Assembly (NCBI RefSeq): GCF_000204055.1
Contig: NW_006768815.1
Location: 124,001-188,000 of the forward strand
DNA from: Melampsora larici-populina 98AG31
Taxonomy: Eukaryota > Basidiomycota > Pucciniomycetes > Pucciniales > Melampsoraceae
Length of the DNA stretch: 64,000 nt
Reading direction: 5' to 3'
This document shows positions 43,567-56,037 of the stretch, piece by piece. The position numbers were made by a program, and so were the translations under genes. How positions within the stretch are numbered: the stretch's first letter is position 1; each line of letters opens with the position of its first letter. A model generated the notes under the pieces. That model worked only from the letters and a program-made list of their open reading frames with translations, was not told the origin of the DNA and did not search any database.

Positions 43567-45744
43567 TCACTCAGGCCCAAAATCGTCATGTTCAAAGCCT
43601 TGTGAAGATCCTTGACCATAATGATCTACTCCACCTCTTCCTCTTCCAGGACCTCTCATAAACCGACCAGGATATCCAATCCTAAATCTAACCCTTCCAT
43701 TAGGATTTAAAATAGGTCGCCTGGTCGACTCTGTTTCCTCGTTACTTTTATTTTTATCTTTATCAATCACTCCTAATCCAAGATCTTTATCTTCATCATC
43801 GTCTATTCCAAAGGCTAAGCATCCTGAATGCCATCCAGCTGCTGTTGCAGCAAACACATACCTACGCTTCATCCCTGTATCATCCTTTGCCCATTTGCCA
43901 TCACTTCCAGAAAAACTTTGAAGTAAAGTGGGAGTGGGTTTATCAGGCTGATCATATATTTCCAACTCGGAATTCTCCGAGAAAAGAGCTTGGTGAGGTT
44001 GTCTTGGATGTCCTAATCCAAGGGCTCCAGCTGAATAACTTCCCCAACTCAAAAGTTGTCCATTGGACAAGAGTGCTAAGAAGTGATGATCACCAAGGGA
44101 GATTCTGATACATGGTGAAAATTGGTAAAAGAGACATCAAAGGAGTCAGCTCTTTCAAGAACTCACAAGGAAAGCTAAGAATTTATCGTATCACTCAACT
44201 GGATCACTCCTCGCTTTTGAAGCTCCGGAATCACTTCAGGTTCATCATCAACACCCGAGTCCTTCTTTCCTAAAACACGAAAGAATCTCCGTTGGGTTCC
44301 GTGGTGACACTATAACTAACAAAAGACCGAAATTGAGCCGAGATATGGGTGATTCGTGGATCATTTTTCGGATTCGGACTATGGTTCGGTAACGCCGTTG
44401 ACAAAGCGCCATTGAGTAGTTCTGGCTCACAAAAGTTAGGAAGGTATATCCATTTCCTACTCTGATCAAGGAAGGAGGCATGCATGCCGCTTCTGAAACG
44501 TTCTTCATCAGAAATCGTAGGGTCTTGTTGGAGGTGAGGTGGGAGAGTAGCCCGGTTGGGAAGAGAAAGGTCGAGTTTGTAAACTTTTCCCGTGTCGGTC
44601 AAGCAGATAATGAAGTCTTCACCGGTAGCCTGCCCCAACAAACATATAAAGATGGACTCATTGGAAATTAGTATATCTGGCTTTACTTCTTTGCTTGGAG
44701 AGATTCGAAAAGAGATGAGACGAACAATTTTGACAATATGTTCCGGTAACCTTGGACATCGAACAAACCTATCAGTAGTCTCCAAATCAAACACAATCAT
44801 TTCATCTGCCTTATCTTCACTTATTTCTTTCAAACTATCCTGTACTTCTCCTATCAGAGCTTTTTTCCAAACATAAACTTCACCCGAATGGCTTAATGCA
44901 GCCGAAAAGTTCCATCCGGCAGAAATCTGACTTAAAGTTTTCCATGGGGTTGAAATCAGTCTTGAGATACGTATCCAAGAGTACCATTCGTAAAGTTGAC
45001 CATCATCGGTGAGTGCTAAGGCGTGTTGTCTTCCACATGAAATAGACTTAAACGTAGAGTTTCCTTTGATCTCTAGAAGTGCGGGCTGAGGCCTGGATCT
45101 TGATGATAAACAAAGATCGACTTTAGAACGAATGAAACATCACATATTAAGAAGAGATGTCATTTTACTAACTCGCCAGCACCATGAACGGCTGTGTTCC
45201 AAGGGACGTTCCAACCTGAAAATGAACCATCCATAGTGCCCCAACACCAAATATGACCATCTAAAGTAAGACCATGAAAGCTCCAACCACCAGCCTGAAG
45301 ATCGATCAAAGCTTTTGATTCGACTACTTCAAGTCTAAGTGGAGTAGGAACTTGATCATACCCAATCTTAGCTTTCTCTAATAAATCTTCTGCTCCATCT
45401 AATCCTAATCTCGAATTTCTAGATTGACCCCATATCCATACCTGAGGTTTAGAAAGCTTTCGATATAATGTTTTAAATCCATCTACTCGACCTGTTGCTG
45501 TAACTGGGAAACGATATTCGGCTTCAACTCTAGCTCTCCAAATGGTCTCAGTAGATTGAATGAGCCTTTCGAAAGGCTTGCATGTTGCAGCTAGAGAAAG
45601 CAAGTCTTTGGTTGAAAGATAAGGAAAAAGAGAGTCAAGTAGAAGATCGAGCGGTAAAGAGACCAATGAACTGTTGACCATGGTGGATGAATGCTGATCA
45701 GTCCATCGACCATGCAAGCATCCAAGGACCAAGTATGATGTCAT
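43567..45744 (-). CDS. F-box protein with RCC1-type repeats, SAF1-like (about 655 aa)
   Basis: Likely an SCF ubiquitin-ligase adaptor. In yeast, SAF1 directs degradation of unprocessed vacuolar and secretory proteins. Exons: 45744-45173, 45098-44200, 44104-43567. The F-box is at the start (SLPLDLLLDSLFPYL, LAATCKPFERL). RCC1-like blades follow: QVWIWGQSRNSRLGLDGAED, WCWGTMDGSFSGWNVPWN, SCGRQHALALTDDGQLYEW, SAGWNFSAALSHSGEVYVW, LGDHHFLALLSNGQLLSWG and SAGALGLGHP. The second ATG at 45681 sits just before the F-box and may be the true start. In the middle exon the frame meets TAG at 44270-44272 just before GKKDSGVDDEPEVIPEL. Either a base is missing from the T4 run at 44272-44275, or a 41-nt intron with a weak GTGTCA donor is removed. 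The family motif favours the former. Confidence 0.82.
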
Positions 45745-46520
45745 CGAGTGAGATATTATGATGTACCGTCAGGCACCGGGCCACCTGATCCGTCAACCAT
45801 CGGCCGACCCCTTTTTAAGCTTGAGTGTCACACTGCCTCCTCGGAGCTTCAGACCTCTTCAGGCACAAATGCTGAACCTCCAACTTGCAAGACATGGTTC
45901 ATTGGTGGAAAATGTCCATATAGATTCTAGAGTCTAGACCCAATAATTTTCTTGAGTAAAAAAACATCAGCTTTCCAAAACCTTTTCCTAAAGAACCACC
46001 AAGATTTGATCCCAGTTCATCATTCAATTTCTATTTTCTCCAACCTTTCAAACCATTCATTCAACATTAAAATTCACTAAATTTATCAAATCATCATCAT
46101 CATCATCATCAAAAAAATATTATCCCAAAGACTTCCATCAAAAAAATGAACAACCATAAGACAATAAAAAATCAGAAATATCAAATAACCACAAACATGA
46201 CATAAAACCAAAAAAAAAACATCTTTTCATCTTTCTTTTCTTTCTTTTGTTCTTTCTTGAGTTTCTTTTATAGGTTTCACATTACCACAAGTTCCTCAAC
46301 CTCCAAAACAAAAAAAAATGCTCTATAAAAAGTAATCAAAAAAAGTAACAAAACTTGAAAAGCTAAAAGCCAAAAGCCAAAAAAAAACCGAAAACACAAA
46401 GCAAAGAAAGAAAGAAAAAACCCCATCTAATCCCTCCTTCTTCTGATCAATTCCCTTGCCCTTATTTTTCCAGAAAAAAGCCATGAACCTTTTATTTTCC
46501 GTTTTTTTTTCATTCTTTGA
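45745..46520. other. Intergenic, A-rich
   Basis: CATCAT repeats at 46092-46107, and long A runs from 46120 to 46430. It should hold the promoter of the F-box gene and the 3' UTR of SEC24. No gene. Confidence 0.5.
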
Positions 46521-49500
46521 TCACCATGCTCCTCTCCATAACGCACTAGGATCAATTCCACTACTCTCATCTTTTCTTTCACCTGATAAATCCATTTGAA
46601 TTTGTTTATGTACAAAACATAAATAATCCACACTGTAAAAAGAAATCAAAAAAATCAATCTTGACATCATTTCTGGAAAAAAACTATCGAAAAAAGAAAA
46701 CGTACTAAGACATCGCATCATTATTTTGATCTTCAACCAACATATTAGCAAACTCTAATTCAGATCCATCTACGTTTTGTCTAGCAATCAAGATTGGTAA
46801 ATTCCGACGTCCACCACGTTGAGTTTCGAAATACTTGATCATCCTTCTAACTTGGTTTGATAATCGATTCTCTCTGATCGGTAAAGATGAAAGTTGTGGA
46901 TCTAATTCTTCTAATGAATTCACTCCATATAAATCTTCTATAATCTTAGGTGATACACTTGATCCTAACCATAATAACATCACATCTCCATTTTCTACAA
47001 CCAATCAAAAAATCGAATCGAAAAGATCAGTTAAAATGAATTTTTCAAGAAAAAGGGGGGGGGAAGAGAGTGAAAAAAAGCTTTACCAAGTAAATAAGCA
47101 CCATGAGGTTCCATCCTAAGATAACTAGCTCTCATCTGTGTAGCAATCTTAATCCTGCCATTCCCTTTCAACTCACCCACATCATCTTCTGAAGCATGAA
47201 TGGGTACCATTCTAGGATAAAGCATTAAGACTGTTGAAGCTACACCTAACGATTTCAAATATCTCATATAATGTGTTCTTACATCTGATGAAACATTACC
47301 TCCTTTCATCGCTTTAGTCTTCATTAATCCTAATGCATAAAGTGGAAATAATTTATATGATTCTGGTAAGATTAATTGTCCTGGTGAAGTGGATGATGCA
47401 CAATTCTTTCGATATGCTAATAAGATCTTCACACATGTGTCTGTTAAGGTGGCTCTAACATCTCTTAATGGGATTTGAGTGACTTGGGCCACATCTAATC
47501 GAGAGAAAGAAAAAACTCATTAGAATCAGTATCAACCTTTTAAAAAGACAAGACGAAAAGAAAGAAACCAACATTGTTTAGTAACCACAGCGATAGTAGC
47601 ATCCATATCAGCACTTCTAAACACATTCCCCATAGCGCTAGTCACCGAAAGTGCTAAATTATGACACCTAACTCTACGTTCACCATTGGCAGAAGTATAA
47701 AGTAATGCACATTGAAAATGGGCTTCATATTTTTCATCTAATTTTCCTTCATGTTTGATAATAGCTGCAATCGCTTTATCTGCATCCATATTACCAAAAT
47801 CTAAATCGGTGACATTCCTTTGTAAGAATGAACCAAAATGTTCGGCAATTCGGATCCCTGTTCACAAACCCAAACCAAAATCAAGATTCATTCAATCGGA
47901 CATCATAATGTTAAAAAGGTAAAAAAAGAAATCTCTTACCATTTGAACATCGGATTCGCATCGTTACACTTACAGCTGTCTCTCGTGTTAACACACGACG
48001 AAGCTCAGCAAGAACCTTACAGCCATCTCTAGTAGGTGTAAACCTAGGATGAAAGAACACTTCACCACCAGTAATACCGGATAACACACCTGATAACCAA
48101 GACAAAGAATAGCATGGTAAGAAAAAAAGACGATCCGTAAAACAAAGACAAAACTTACTAATTGAAGCCACATCAATATACTGAGAAGGGAATAAAAACG
48201 TATTGATTCCAATCCCAGCTAATGAACATTCTTCAGCTACTTGTCGATACCAAGGATCAGCCGGTAAGAATAGAGTTTTTTCTTTATCCGTATTATATAG
48301 TTTAGTATCTTCACGTTGTTTGAGTGAACCAGGTCCAATAGTAGGTAAAGAAGTTAAAAAGATATTCACTTGTCCACCTAACCGTTTCTGATGGAAAAAA
48401 TCAAACCACCAGTTTTTTCAAAGTCAATCAAATAGCACATTTCCCTTAAAGTATCAAACGATAATCAATGAGATAATTACCAGACTCATAAGTGCAGCTT
48501 GTACAGGTCCTCCTAAAGCAGATTCAATAATTTGATTTTCACCAAACATGACCGGAATCAAATCAAGTAAAGCTTCAATGATCGAACGAGATTCGATCGG
48601 ATCTACCAACATAGCTTCTGATCCTAAAGGTACAAACATATCATCTAAATCTGAAACTACCATCATTTGTGCTTGTTCTAATCCAGCCTAAACGTACACA
48701 AAACAAAAATCATCAGAATCAGTCGCTCAAACCAAAAAAAATCATCAACTGTTGTTTTTGCAAATGTTAGGGAAGACTTACTTTAAGATTATAGAAATGA
48801 ACTGTTCGATCAAAAGTGATGATTCCAACCCTAGAACCAGGAACCAAAGTATTCCTAAACCTTTCTTCATCTCCTTCATTGATATCATCAGAAGGATACA
48901 AAATATCTTTGATCCCTTTGGTAACTTGATTCAACATTCCACTTTTACCTGAAGACCAACTTACATCAATTGCAAACAGATGAATCATCGGTTCTGGTTT
49001 TCTTGGTTTTAAGTTTATATCTGATGAATCAGATTGAACCCAATAATCTTTATTCACTATAAAATCTACTGAACCTCTACATAACTCGGCTCTTTGATGA
49101 CAATCCATCCTTCGTCCTGACATATCTAAATTACAAAAATAACTTGAACTAACTGTTTAAAAAGAGAAATCCGAAAGTTTTTTGGGGGTGTTTCATCAGT
49201 TTCTTACTCTCTTGGAAAATGAGATTAAATTCTTCTAACCTTCGGTTGTTTTCCCACACAAGTTACAAATAAACTTTTGACCACCTTCAATAAATTGAAC
49301 CCAAGGATTGATATACCCTCTACAATCTTGACACCTAGGAGGTCCTTCAGGTCCTTGACTAAAATCTACTAAAGGTACTTGACCACCTTCTTCATACTTT
49401 AATTCTGCAAATGGTTGGATCATTAAACCGATTGGCAATTGTGCAGCATTAGCTAATTCATCTGAATGTGGTATACTATACGTTGTAGCTCTTATAAACC

Positions 49501-50779
49501 TTGGTGAACAATTTCCATCATCTACTGCAACATAATCAGTTAAACTTAATGGTACTTGAGCTGGTACTAAACCTGATAAACCTGCTAATCTTGCAATCGC
49601 ACTCGAAGTTACAAATGGTTCACTTTCATATGCTAGACCATCTTGTTCTTGAACTGTTACTGGTGATGGGATTTGATTAGGATCGATTCGATTACGAGGT
49701 CCTGAGAGACGTTGACCAGCAGTATGAGGAGGTTGGGCAATTGCAGACTCAGGCTGGAGAGGAGGCCCAGGTGGTAAGGCAGACATAGGTCGATGTTCAT
49801 AGTTTTGTAGGTGCGCTGGTCGATCAGGATGTCGAAGTGGTGCATTTTGCTGATAAGTTGGTGGGTTCGGAAATCCAGTTTGAGGTAGTGAAGGGGATCC
49901 TAACTGAGGACGTGGAGGCATGGGAGAGGTAGCTCCTACACCCACACCTCCATAACCTGAAGGAGCCGGTGGTGCGTTCGAAGACATCATTCCAGGCCCT
50001 GCTGAGCTGGTTGAACCGAATTCTTGGTGATAAGCTCGAGCCGGTCGTTTAGCTTTCACTGGAGCTGGATCGACATTTTGAGACATATGCTATTGTAATC
50101 AAGGAACAGAAACGGTATCAGTTGTTACAGAACTTCAGAAATGCGATTGGTCGACCGCCGATCACATAGGAAGACACTATATGATTGCTTACACCTGAAG
50201 CTGAAGGACCACCAAGGTCCATCCTAGACAAATCTTGAGCCAAGCCAGCGGCAGAACCTGAAGCCGGATCCCCTGGTGGCGGTAATCTTACACCAGGATG
50301 TTGAACTTGAAATCCTTCAGGTCGGACCCCATTCAATGGCTGCGAATACCCACTTTGATGCATAGGTTGATGTTGAGGATTTGAGTGATAAGATTGTTGT
50401 TGATGACCAGGTTGAGCTTGATAGGGTGGTTGGACTTGGCCAGTAGGATGCATCGGCTGTTGAGGTCGCGCTCCGTTCGATGGGACTTGTGAAGGATCTG
50501 AATATGGAAAAGAAACATGAAATGAGTTCAAGAATGATAGATATGTTTTTGAGAATGAAACAAACAGGGTGGATGAGCAGGTTGGTTTTGTTGAGGAGGA
50601 TGAGGCCATCCAGGGCTTTGAGGTAGATTTGAAGGAAATTGAGAACTGAAAGGTGAATGAGGTTGTTGTTGTTGTTGAAATTGGGGATGTTGCTGATGAG
50701 AAAGATTAGGAGATATAGGTGGAGGGTGATTTGGATGAAGTGGTGGTTGCTGTTGTTGTTGTTGTTGTTGTTGATACAT
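46521..50779 (-). CDS. SEC24: SEC24, COPII coat cargo adaptor (1,130 aa)
   Basis: SEC24 pairs with SEC23 and selects cargo leaving the ER. Eleven exons: 50779-50566, 50497-50193, 50089-49240, 49125-48782, 48687-48481, 48387-48159, 48089-47940, 47857-47573, 47494-47087, 46994-46706, 46632-46521. All are GT-AG and phases close exactly. A Gln/Pro-rich N-terminus (poly-Gln from a CAA repeat) precedes the zinc finger (RCQDCRGYINPW, FICNLCGKT). The trunk follows (GRRMDCHQRAELCRGSVDF, FAIDVSWSSGKSGML, GIITFDRTVHFYNL, SALGGPVQAAL, LFLPADPWYRQVAEECSLA, GGEVFFHPRF). Then come the beta-sandwich/helical parts (FQCALLYTSANGERRVRCHN) and the gelsolin repeat (YLLENGDVMLLWLG). The protein ends MSYVDYLCFVHKQIQ, typical of the family. 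It is longer than yeast SEC24 because of the N-terminal extension. Confidence 0.95.
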
Positions 50780-52509
50780 ATTGGATGGTGCTTGGATGGT
50801 GTTGGATGGTGCTTGGCTGGTGTTGATGGTCGATCGATGAGTTGGATTGACGAAAACCAGAAATCATCATTCCACAATTCATTCACAACTTGTTTATAGC
50901 CATGATCACAATCCCATGATTCATCACATCCACTCCATCACATCTTCAATCCGCAAACATATCAGCCGATGATGATATTCTAAAAAAACTGCTTGATATC
51001 ACAGTTCTCTGTAATACCTAACATGATCGCCTTTTGAAAAAAACAATGTGTGTGAGCCACCATGATCTCAGGTGGAAACTAAAACACAAACTTTCTTGCA
51101 TTTCAAATTTCACACAGCTCCTGATGCATGCACACCACATTGTGTAACCTTCAGCAGTTCTCAAGATACTTGGAAACTATAACTCAGTTGATATCTTATT
51201 AATCAGTACCTGTTCTATATATATAATCAAAAACAATTAACCCAGTGTGATCTATCTTTGTTTTGCCAGTGTTTTGCATAAGCTTATCAGTCTCTACCCA
51301 TGATAAAGGCTGGTCTTAGAAATCAAGCTTCATAATGTCTGTGTGTTGTGGATGGTACCATAGATATGAGACATTGATTTTCAATATCCCACAATATCTC
51401 ATGATCACAGTCACTCAAAGTGGTAATGCTATTCACTTGTATTTTGAATAAAGTCTGGTTTGATAGGGTCATGGATTTCCTACTGATGGGCTGGATGGCT
51501 CTTATAATTCACCTCATTCTTATAGCTTATAAATAAAACAGACTTCATTCTCATAGCTTATAAATAAAACAGGTACAAATTTCTTCCAGTCTTATATAGA
51601 GGGACAAGCTTTGATAGAACACGGGTTGTTCTCAGTAGCAAAGTGCCTATTGGTACGAGAAAGATAGATAAGAATGAATGAGAAAGGAAACTGAAAAGTA
51701 AGAAAAACATTCATTCTTATATAGGAAAGACATCTCATACATACAACCAAGGTAGAGTTGAGTAAATTGAGAAGGAAACAAATGTAATGATGTCAGAGTA
51801 AAAATGAAAGAAATGAAAAGACATCATAAGAAATTAACAATGACAATGTGGTCATAATATGATACTGAATGAGTAAAGAGTTAATTATCTTGAGATCTTA
51901 CATCCTTTCCAAATGCGTATTTTGTCTTAAACTATCATTGGAGAAACAGACTGAAATCTGTTTCTTCATCTGATAAATCTCATCTGACCTTCTCACTTAA
52001 GTTCAATCAGGTATATCAAGCAGTTCTGTTTCAAGGTGATTGAGAAAAATGTATTCTTTGCTACCCTCCCTCATTGTGTCTGCCAACAAAAATCCTCACT
52101 GCCTTCGCACAAAAAGAATGACTCAATATAAGATGCAATAAAAAAGAAAGAACATTCAATTTATGTCTGCCAAAAAAATCCAAGACTGTATCTTAATGAT
52201 ATGAAAATTCAAGGAAACACATGCCCATATGGTTTTCATACACGATCCAACAACTTGAAGCTCATTCAGTGCAGTTAATTGAGACCAAAACTAGAAGTGG
52301 AATAGTAGAAAACCGACAACGGGGATGCGCAGGTGACTAAGAAGCCAAGAAGCTACATTGAAAAAAACTGGAATTTTTCTTTGCCACTTCTTAAAGACTC
52401 ATCAATGGTTTGTAGATCTTGTCTACATCAAGCATTCCTGCTGTTATTTGCTAAAAACTTGGCATCTAATTAATTACTGTGATACTGCTAATACAATCTA
52501 TTGAGATGA
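50780..52509. other. Intergenic
   Basis: No gene recognised. A 31-bp unit (CATTCTTATAGCTTATAAAT...) is tandemly doubled at 51515-51576. The part next to 50780 carries a repeated GGTGTTGGATGGTGCTTGG-type stretch (50789-50825) and should be the SEC24 promoter. Confidence 0.5.
51515..51576. repeat. 31-bp tandem duplication
   Basis: CATTCTTATAGCTTATAAAT... at 51515-51545 and CATTCTCATAGCTTATAAAT... from 51546 differ at one base in the first 27. Confidence 0.8.
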
Positions 52510-53892
52510 TTATGTTAAGACTGAACCCTGTACCTCCATCCTCTTGATCCTTTCAGCTGCAATATGTTGCAGTAGAGCTTGAGCACCATCAACATCAGGA
52601 AGACGAAACTGAGCAAAGGTATTGACTCTTTTATGAAAAGCATTGTGTACGAGGATAGAAAGAAAATTACGTCGGTTTAGATACTCAAGTAAAGGTTCAT
52701 CTATCTCGCCATCTCCCATACCAATCACATAATCAAACTCATGACCTTCAGCAATAGCGTTTTCAATAAGAGTTTTTGTAAGATCTGTCTTGTCTTTATC
52801 TGCTAGTCGGATGCTTAGAAACGTTTGACTAGAGGGTAACTCAACCAACCAATCTTTTAAGCCTTCATCTTGGATCCTCTGCTTGACAGTCTGGAAATAT
52901 CGGACCACTGTTTAAAGGCACCAGTGTGCCAGGAATTAAAACAAACATCCAGGAATGATTACAATCAGTATTTCTTTGCTTTGATCATGCAAAAGACGAT
53001 GAACAATGTTTTAGAATGATATGGAGAAGAATCTGAGTAATTCTTAGCACTGACTAGACTTCAAGTCGAGTTGGTTTCCAAAATGAACGCGATGTGAATA
53101 TAGCCTGTCAGGGTAAGGCTCAAATTGATTATCTTTTATGTGTCTATCTCGATTCAATTCTATTAGCCAACAAACAGGAAAGGCCCCGGCAAGAAAGTCA
53201 ACAAATTCTTTCATTATTAATGTAACGGGAATTAAAGATTACCTTCATTAAATTCTGAAAGTCATCGTGACGGGTTTCTAGAAAATCAGCAAATGCAATG
53301 ATTTCTTGTTGTAAAAGGCAAAAAGGTATAAAAAATGTTGACTTGCTTTTGCTAACTTCCTCACAGATCTTTTTGATCCTCTGCACTTGTTCTTGAGTGC
53401 CCGTCGGGGCAGTTTTGATGACCTTCCCTTGAAAAAGCACTTCGACTCCCAACTCAGCAGAGATTGTGAGGTGAGGTATATTGTTAAAACGTCCAAGGAG
53501 CTCCTTAGCGGGACCTCCTGAGGAGATGACCAGATCTGAAGTCTTAGATATGTCCATGAGTATTTTTTCTAGCTTTGGATGGTCTTGCTTGCCAACGTCG
53601 TGACCCATTAAAGTACCCTACAATTTTGAACAGGCAAGAAGTATAGTTAGGGAAGCATATTATGGAAGAATAAGCCTTGATGAAGGAGCAGGGTACCTAC
53701 ATGATAGTCAAGAACTAATAGTAGTCTCTTAGAGTGAATAGCCTTTTCAACTTCATTGTCTTTCCATCCTAAAACTGGAACGTTCAAGGGAGCCCTGCCC
53801 AAGTTTAAAGTGGCTATCCCTCGCTCGAATGGCTTTGCGATGGATTGAGTGCTGATTAGGATCGCACTCACCAGAAAATTTATTAAACGCAT
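52510..53892 (-). CDS. Secreted trehalose-phosphatase-like HAD protein (361 aa)
   Basis: Trehalose-6-phosphate phosphatases remove phosphate from trehalose-6-phosphate by the HAD mechanism. Exons: 53892-53701, 53617-53227, 53159-53055, 52907-52510; GT-AG, phases close. A signal peptide (MRLINFLVSAILISTQSIA) is unusual for this cytosolic family. Motif I reads LVLDYHGTL: the nucleophile Asp is kept, but the second Asp of DxD, the acid-base residue, is His. Motif II is DLVISSGGPAKELLG, the substrate-region Lys appears in RLADKDKTDL, and motif IV is IGMGDGEIDEPLLEYL with the metal-binding Asp. The third exon (RDRHIKDNQFEPYPDRLYSH) was found by splice logic and bridges the cap region. Either a catalytically weakened enzyme or a secreted protein with a new role is plausible; the sequence shows only the substitution and the signal peptide. 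Confidence 0.75.
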
Positions 53893-55135
53893 TTCGGATG
53901 TAAAGAGAAGATGATAGAGTAGCTATGTTGTATATCGGAAGCTGCTTCACGGTTTGTAATCAGATCTCAGAATGTAGACAAATAAACAAATCGCAAAAAG
54001 CAAACAGCTATAGCACTTGAGCTTTTATGGGTCAGAGTCCTCAGCGAGTGTCATATTGAAAATCCTCCCTTGACAAGTGGAAAAATTTAGCGTGGAAGTG
54101 GAAAGTGCGGAACTTCATACATATCGTACAGACAGCTCTCAAAGAGCACCGTACAAATCAGGACGGTGGCATTCTTAGAACAAGTTTCATCCTAAGAGCG
54201 TTGGGAGACAAAAATGATACAAAGTACGTTTTGGGTACAAATCGTTGGGTAGGTAAACAACGTGAATCAATGTGCAAAGAGATAGGGAACCACGAGAAAA
54301 GAAAGGCAAAAAGAAAGGCCTATCAATGTTTTTGAAAGACCTCATCTCGATTTTTGACGCCTATGATGCCAAGAGCATGTCGAAACTCACGGTGTAAGAC
54401 TTCTTCAAGTTCTTATGTGTTACCTCCAACGTGGTTGTGCGGTGTGAACGGTCTCTTGAGCTCACTACAGCCCAGAGGCCTATACGACACCTCGCTGCAA
54501 GTCTTCCACTGTCCATCCATAACTACTTGGAGTTGCTCTGGGAGGCTTCTTTCAACATATTGAAAGACTGTTACGTCAACGCCCAACACCATGTCAACTC
54601 TCATGGTATAATGACAGAACTTGATGATGGTTGGCTACCCATCCGCATAGTTGATCAAACGCTCCATCCCCCAGTTGAGCACTGCCCAAAGTGCTCAAGG
54701 ATACGACCTATGCAATCAAGGCTAGGTCATTGTTTGGATACCTATATGATGTTGATGGATGTTATACCATTGAACACTTTTCTCTCTACTGTCAATTTAA
54801 GCAAATCATTATCAACATAATGCATAAGAACTGACTGACCTAACAAAGTCCCTCTCGGCGAGCAAGCCTGATCATGCCTACTAGGAAGGGGAGACTTTTA
54901 CCCAAAATCGGGTGAGGCTAAAGGGTTTGGGGTATAAAGATTCCTACGGTGGCTAAATAAGTAGCCGGTCCTTGACTGCTACAAAAACAAATCAAACAAT
55001 GAAGAGTGTACAAAGATAGAGCGCTATCATAGCGCTCTATCTTCCGGTATAGACTGACACGGTATATATTCATCGGGATTCATTGGTTTCGGATTCTCCC
55101 TGGAGTCACACAAGGTCGCTATTAATTTGAAGGTG
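53893..55135. other. Intergenic with palindromes
   Basis: No convincing gene; frames at 54354-54820 lack start context, splice sites or motifs. 54842-54899 (AACAAAGTCCCTCTCGGCGA ... GGAAGGGGAGACTTTT) resembles the end of the MULE-like element at 40873. A perfect 31-bp palindrome lies at 55013-55043. Confidence 0.45.
55013..55043. repeat. Perfect 31-bp palindrome
   Basis: Fifteen bases on each side (AAGATAGAGCGCTAT and its reverse complement) surround a central C. It lies 93 bp past the putative stop of the minus-strand gene, so it could act as a 3'-end hairpin, or be a foldback remnant. Confidence 0.9.
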
Positions 55136-55698
55136 CTATATAGTAGTGAATAGGATTTGTTTATCCATCCCAAGAGTTTGTTGCCATACGTCGCGGGCGA
55201 GTCTGTTCCAGCCTTGTTCATGGGTTTGACACACAAACAAGAACTTGGGAGGATTCTGTCCCATAACAACTTGGGAATACTGGATGCCAGAAGTTACAAG
55301 TAGCGTGAAGTACAGTGAATGCCAAATGGTTTTCAAACGATGATAACGAACTCTCGCGTTCTCTCATCAATTAAATAACTTCTTGTCTTACCTTCTGGTA
55401 TTTGATTAAATAACTTCTTGTCTTACCTTCTGGTATTTGCCTCACACCTTCAATTGCATCACATGTGACTGAAGTTGGATAAAACATTTGTCTTGGTTTA
55501 ACAGATAGCTCTTCCAAACTCGATCCGTAATACAAAACTCGACTTCCATTTATACGACGAACTATTGGAGCCCGGAGGTGTAGGCTAGGCTTTGCTGAGC
55601 TGGCAGAAAGCCAATGAACTTTGGATCTATATGAATATTTTCATTAAATTATTCTCTTCTCATCCTCACATCTGACCTCCTCCGTCAATTTCAAACAT
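55136..55698 (-). CDS. Small gene of unknown function (about 151 aa)
   Basis: Tentative exons: 55698-55670, 55626-55427, 55362-55136; phases agree. The product starts MFEIDGGGQISKVHWLSASS and continues RVLYYGSSLEEL, MFYPTSVTCDAIEGV and FLFVCQTHEQGWNRLARDVW. Composition is coding-like and no repeat is involved, but I recognise no domain. The first intron would be only 43 nt, and the C-terminus may differ if the GTATGG at 55188-55193 is used as a donor. The donor of the second intron lies in a 35-bp tandem duplication, giving two identical GTAAGA sites. It is head-to-head with the pyridoxal kinase gene (340 bp between starts). Confidence 0.4.
55372..55436. repeat. 35-bp tandem duplication covering a splice donor
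   Basis: TAAATAACTTCTTGTCTTAC... occurs at 55372-55406 and again from 55407. On the minus strand each copy contains CAGAAG|GTAAGACAAG, a good 5' splice site. Confidence 0.8.
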
Positions 55699-56037
55699 AT
55701 CCAATTATAAAATCACGATGCATGATTTCATCATTTTTGTAGGTATGCAACATTCTATCCACCTTTGGATTTTGAATTTCTATCTCTGTTTGCGGTTTTG
55801 GTAGAGGCCGGTAGGTGTCGGTGGAACGGAGGTCGGAGACGTGACATGGCGGAACAGTATTTGTTCCAGCTTATGGGACGTCGCCCGTCCGTCGGGTAAG
55901 CCGGGGAACCAGTGACAGTCAGCTATGTGATCTGTCTCAACCACAAGTGAGCCTTCAAGTGAGATGAAGTATGAAAAACTCAAGTTCTCCCCCAATGGCC
56001 GGGCACGCTGGTTCATCCAAACATCTTCCCTCCTAAA

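Noticed and set aside
50317..50886. 189-codon Asn/Ile-rich frame opposite the SEC24 reading frame
   Set aside because: It is the shifted-frame product of the CAA/CAT repeats in the SEC24 N-terminus.
53304..53341. A 38-nt candidate intron in the trehalose-phosphatase-like gene
   Set aside because: Removing it shifts the frame to an immediate stop; leaving it in keeps the frame open.
54354..54820. Overlapping frames on both strands with a few cysteines
   Set aside because: Mutually overlapping, without splice signals, signal peptide or motifs, next to hairpin repeats.
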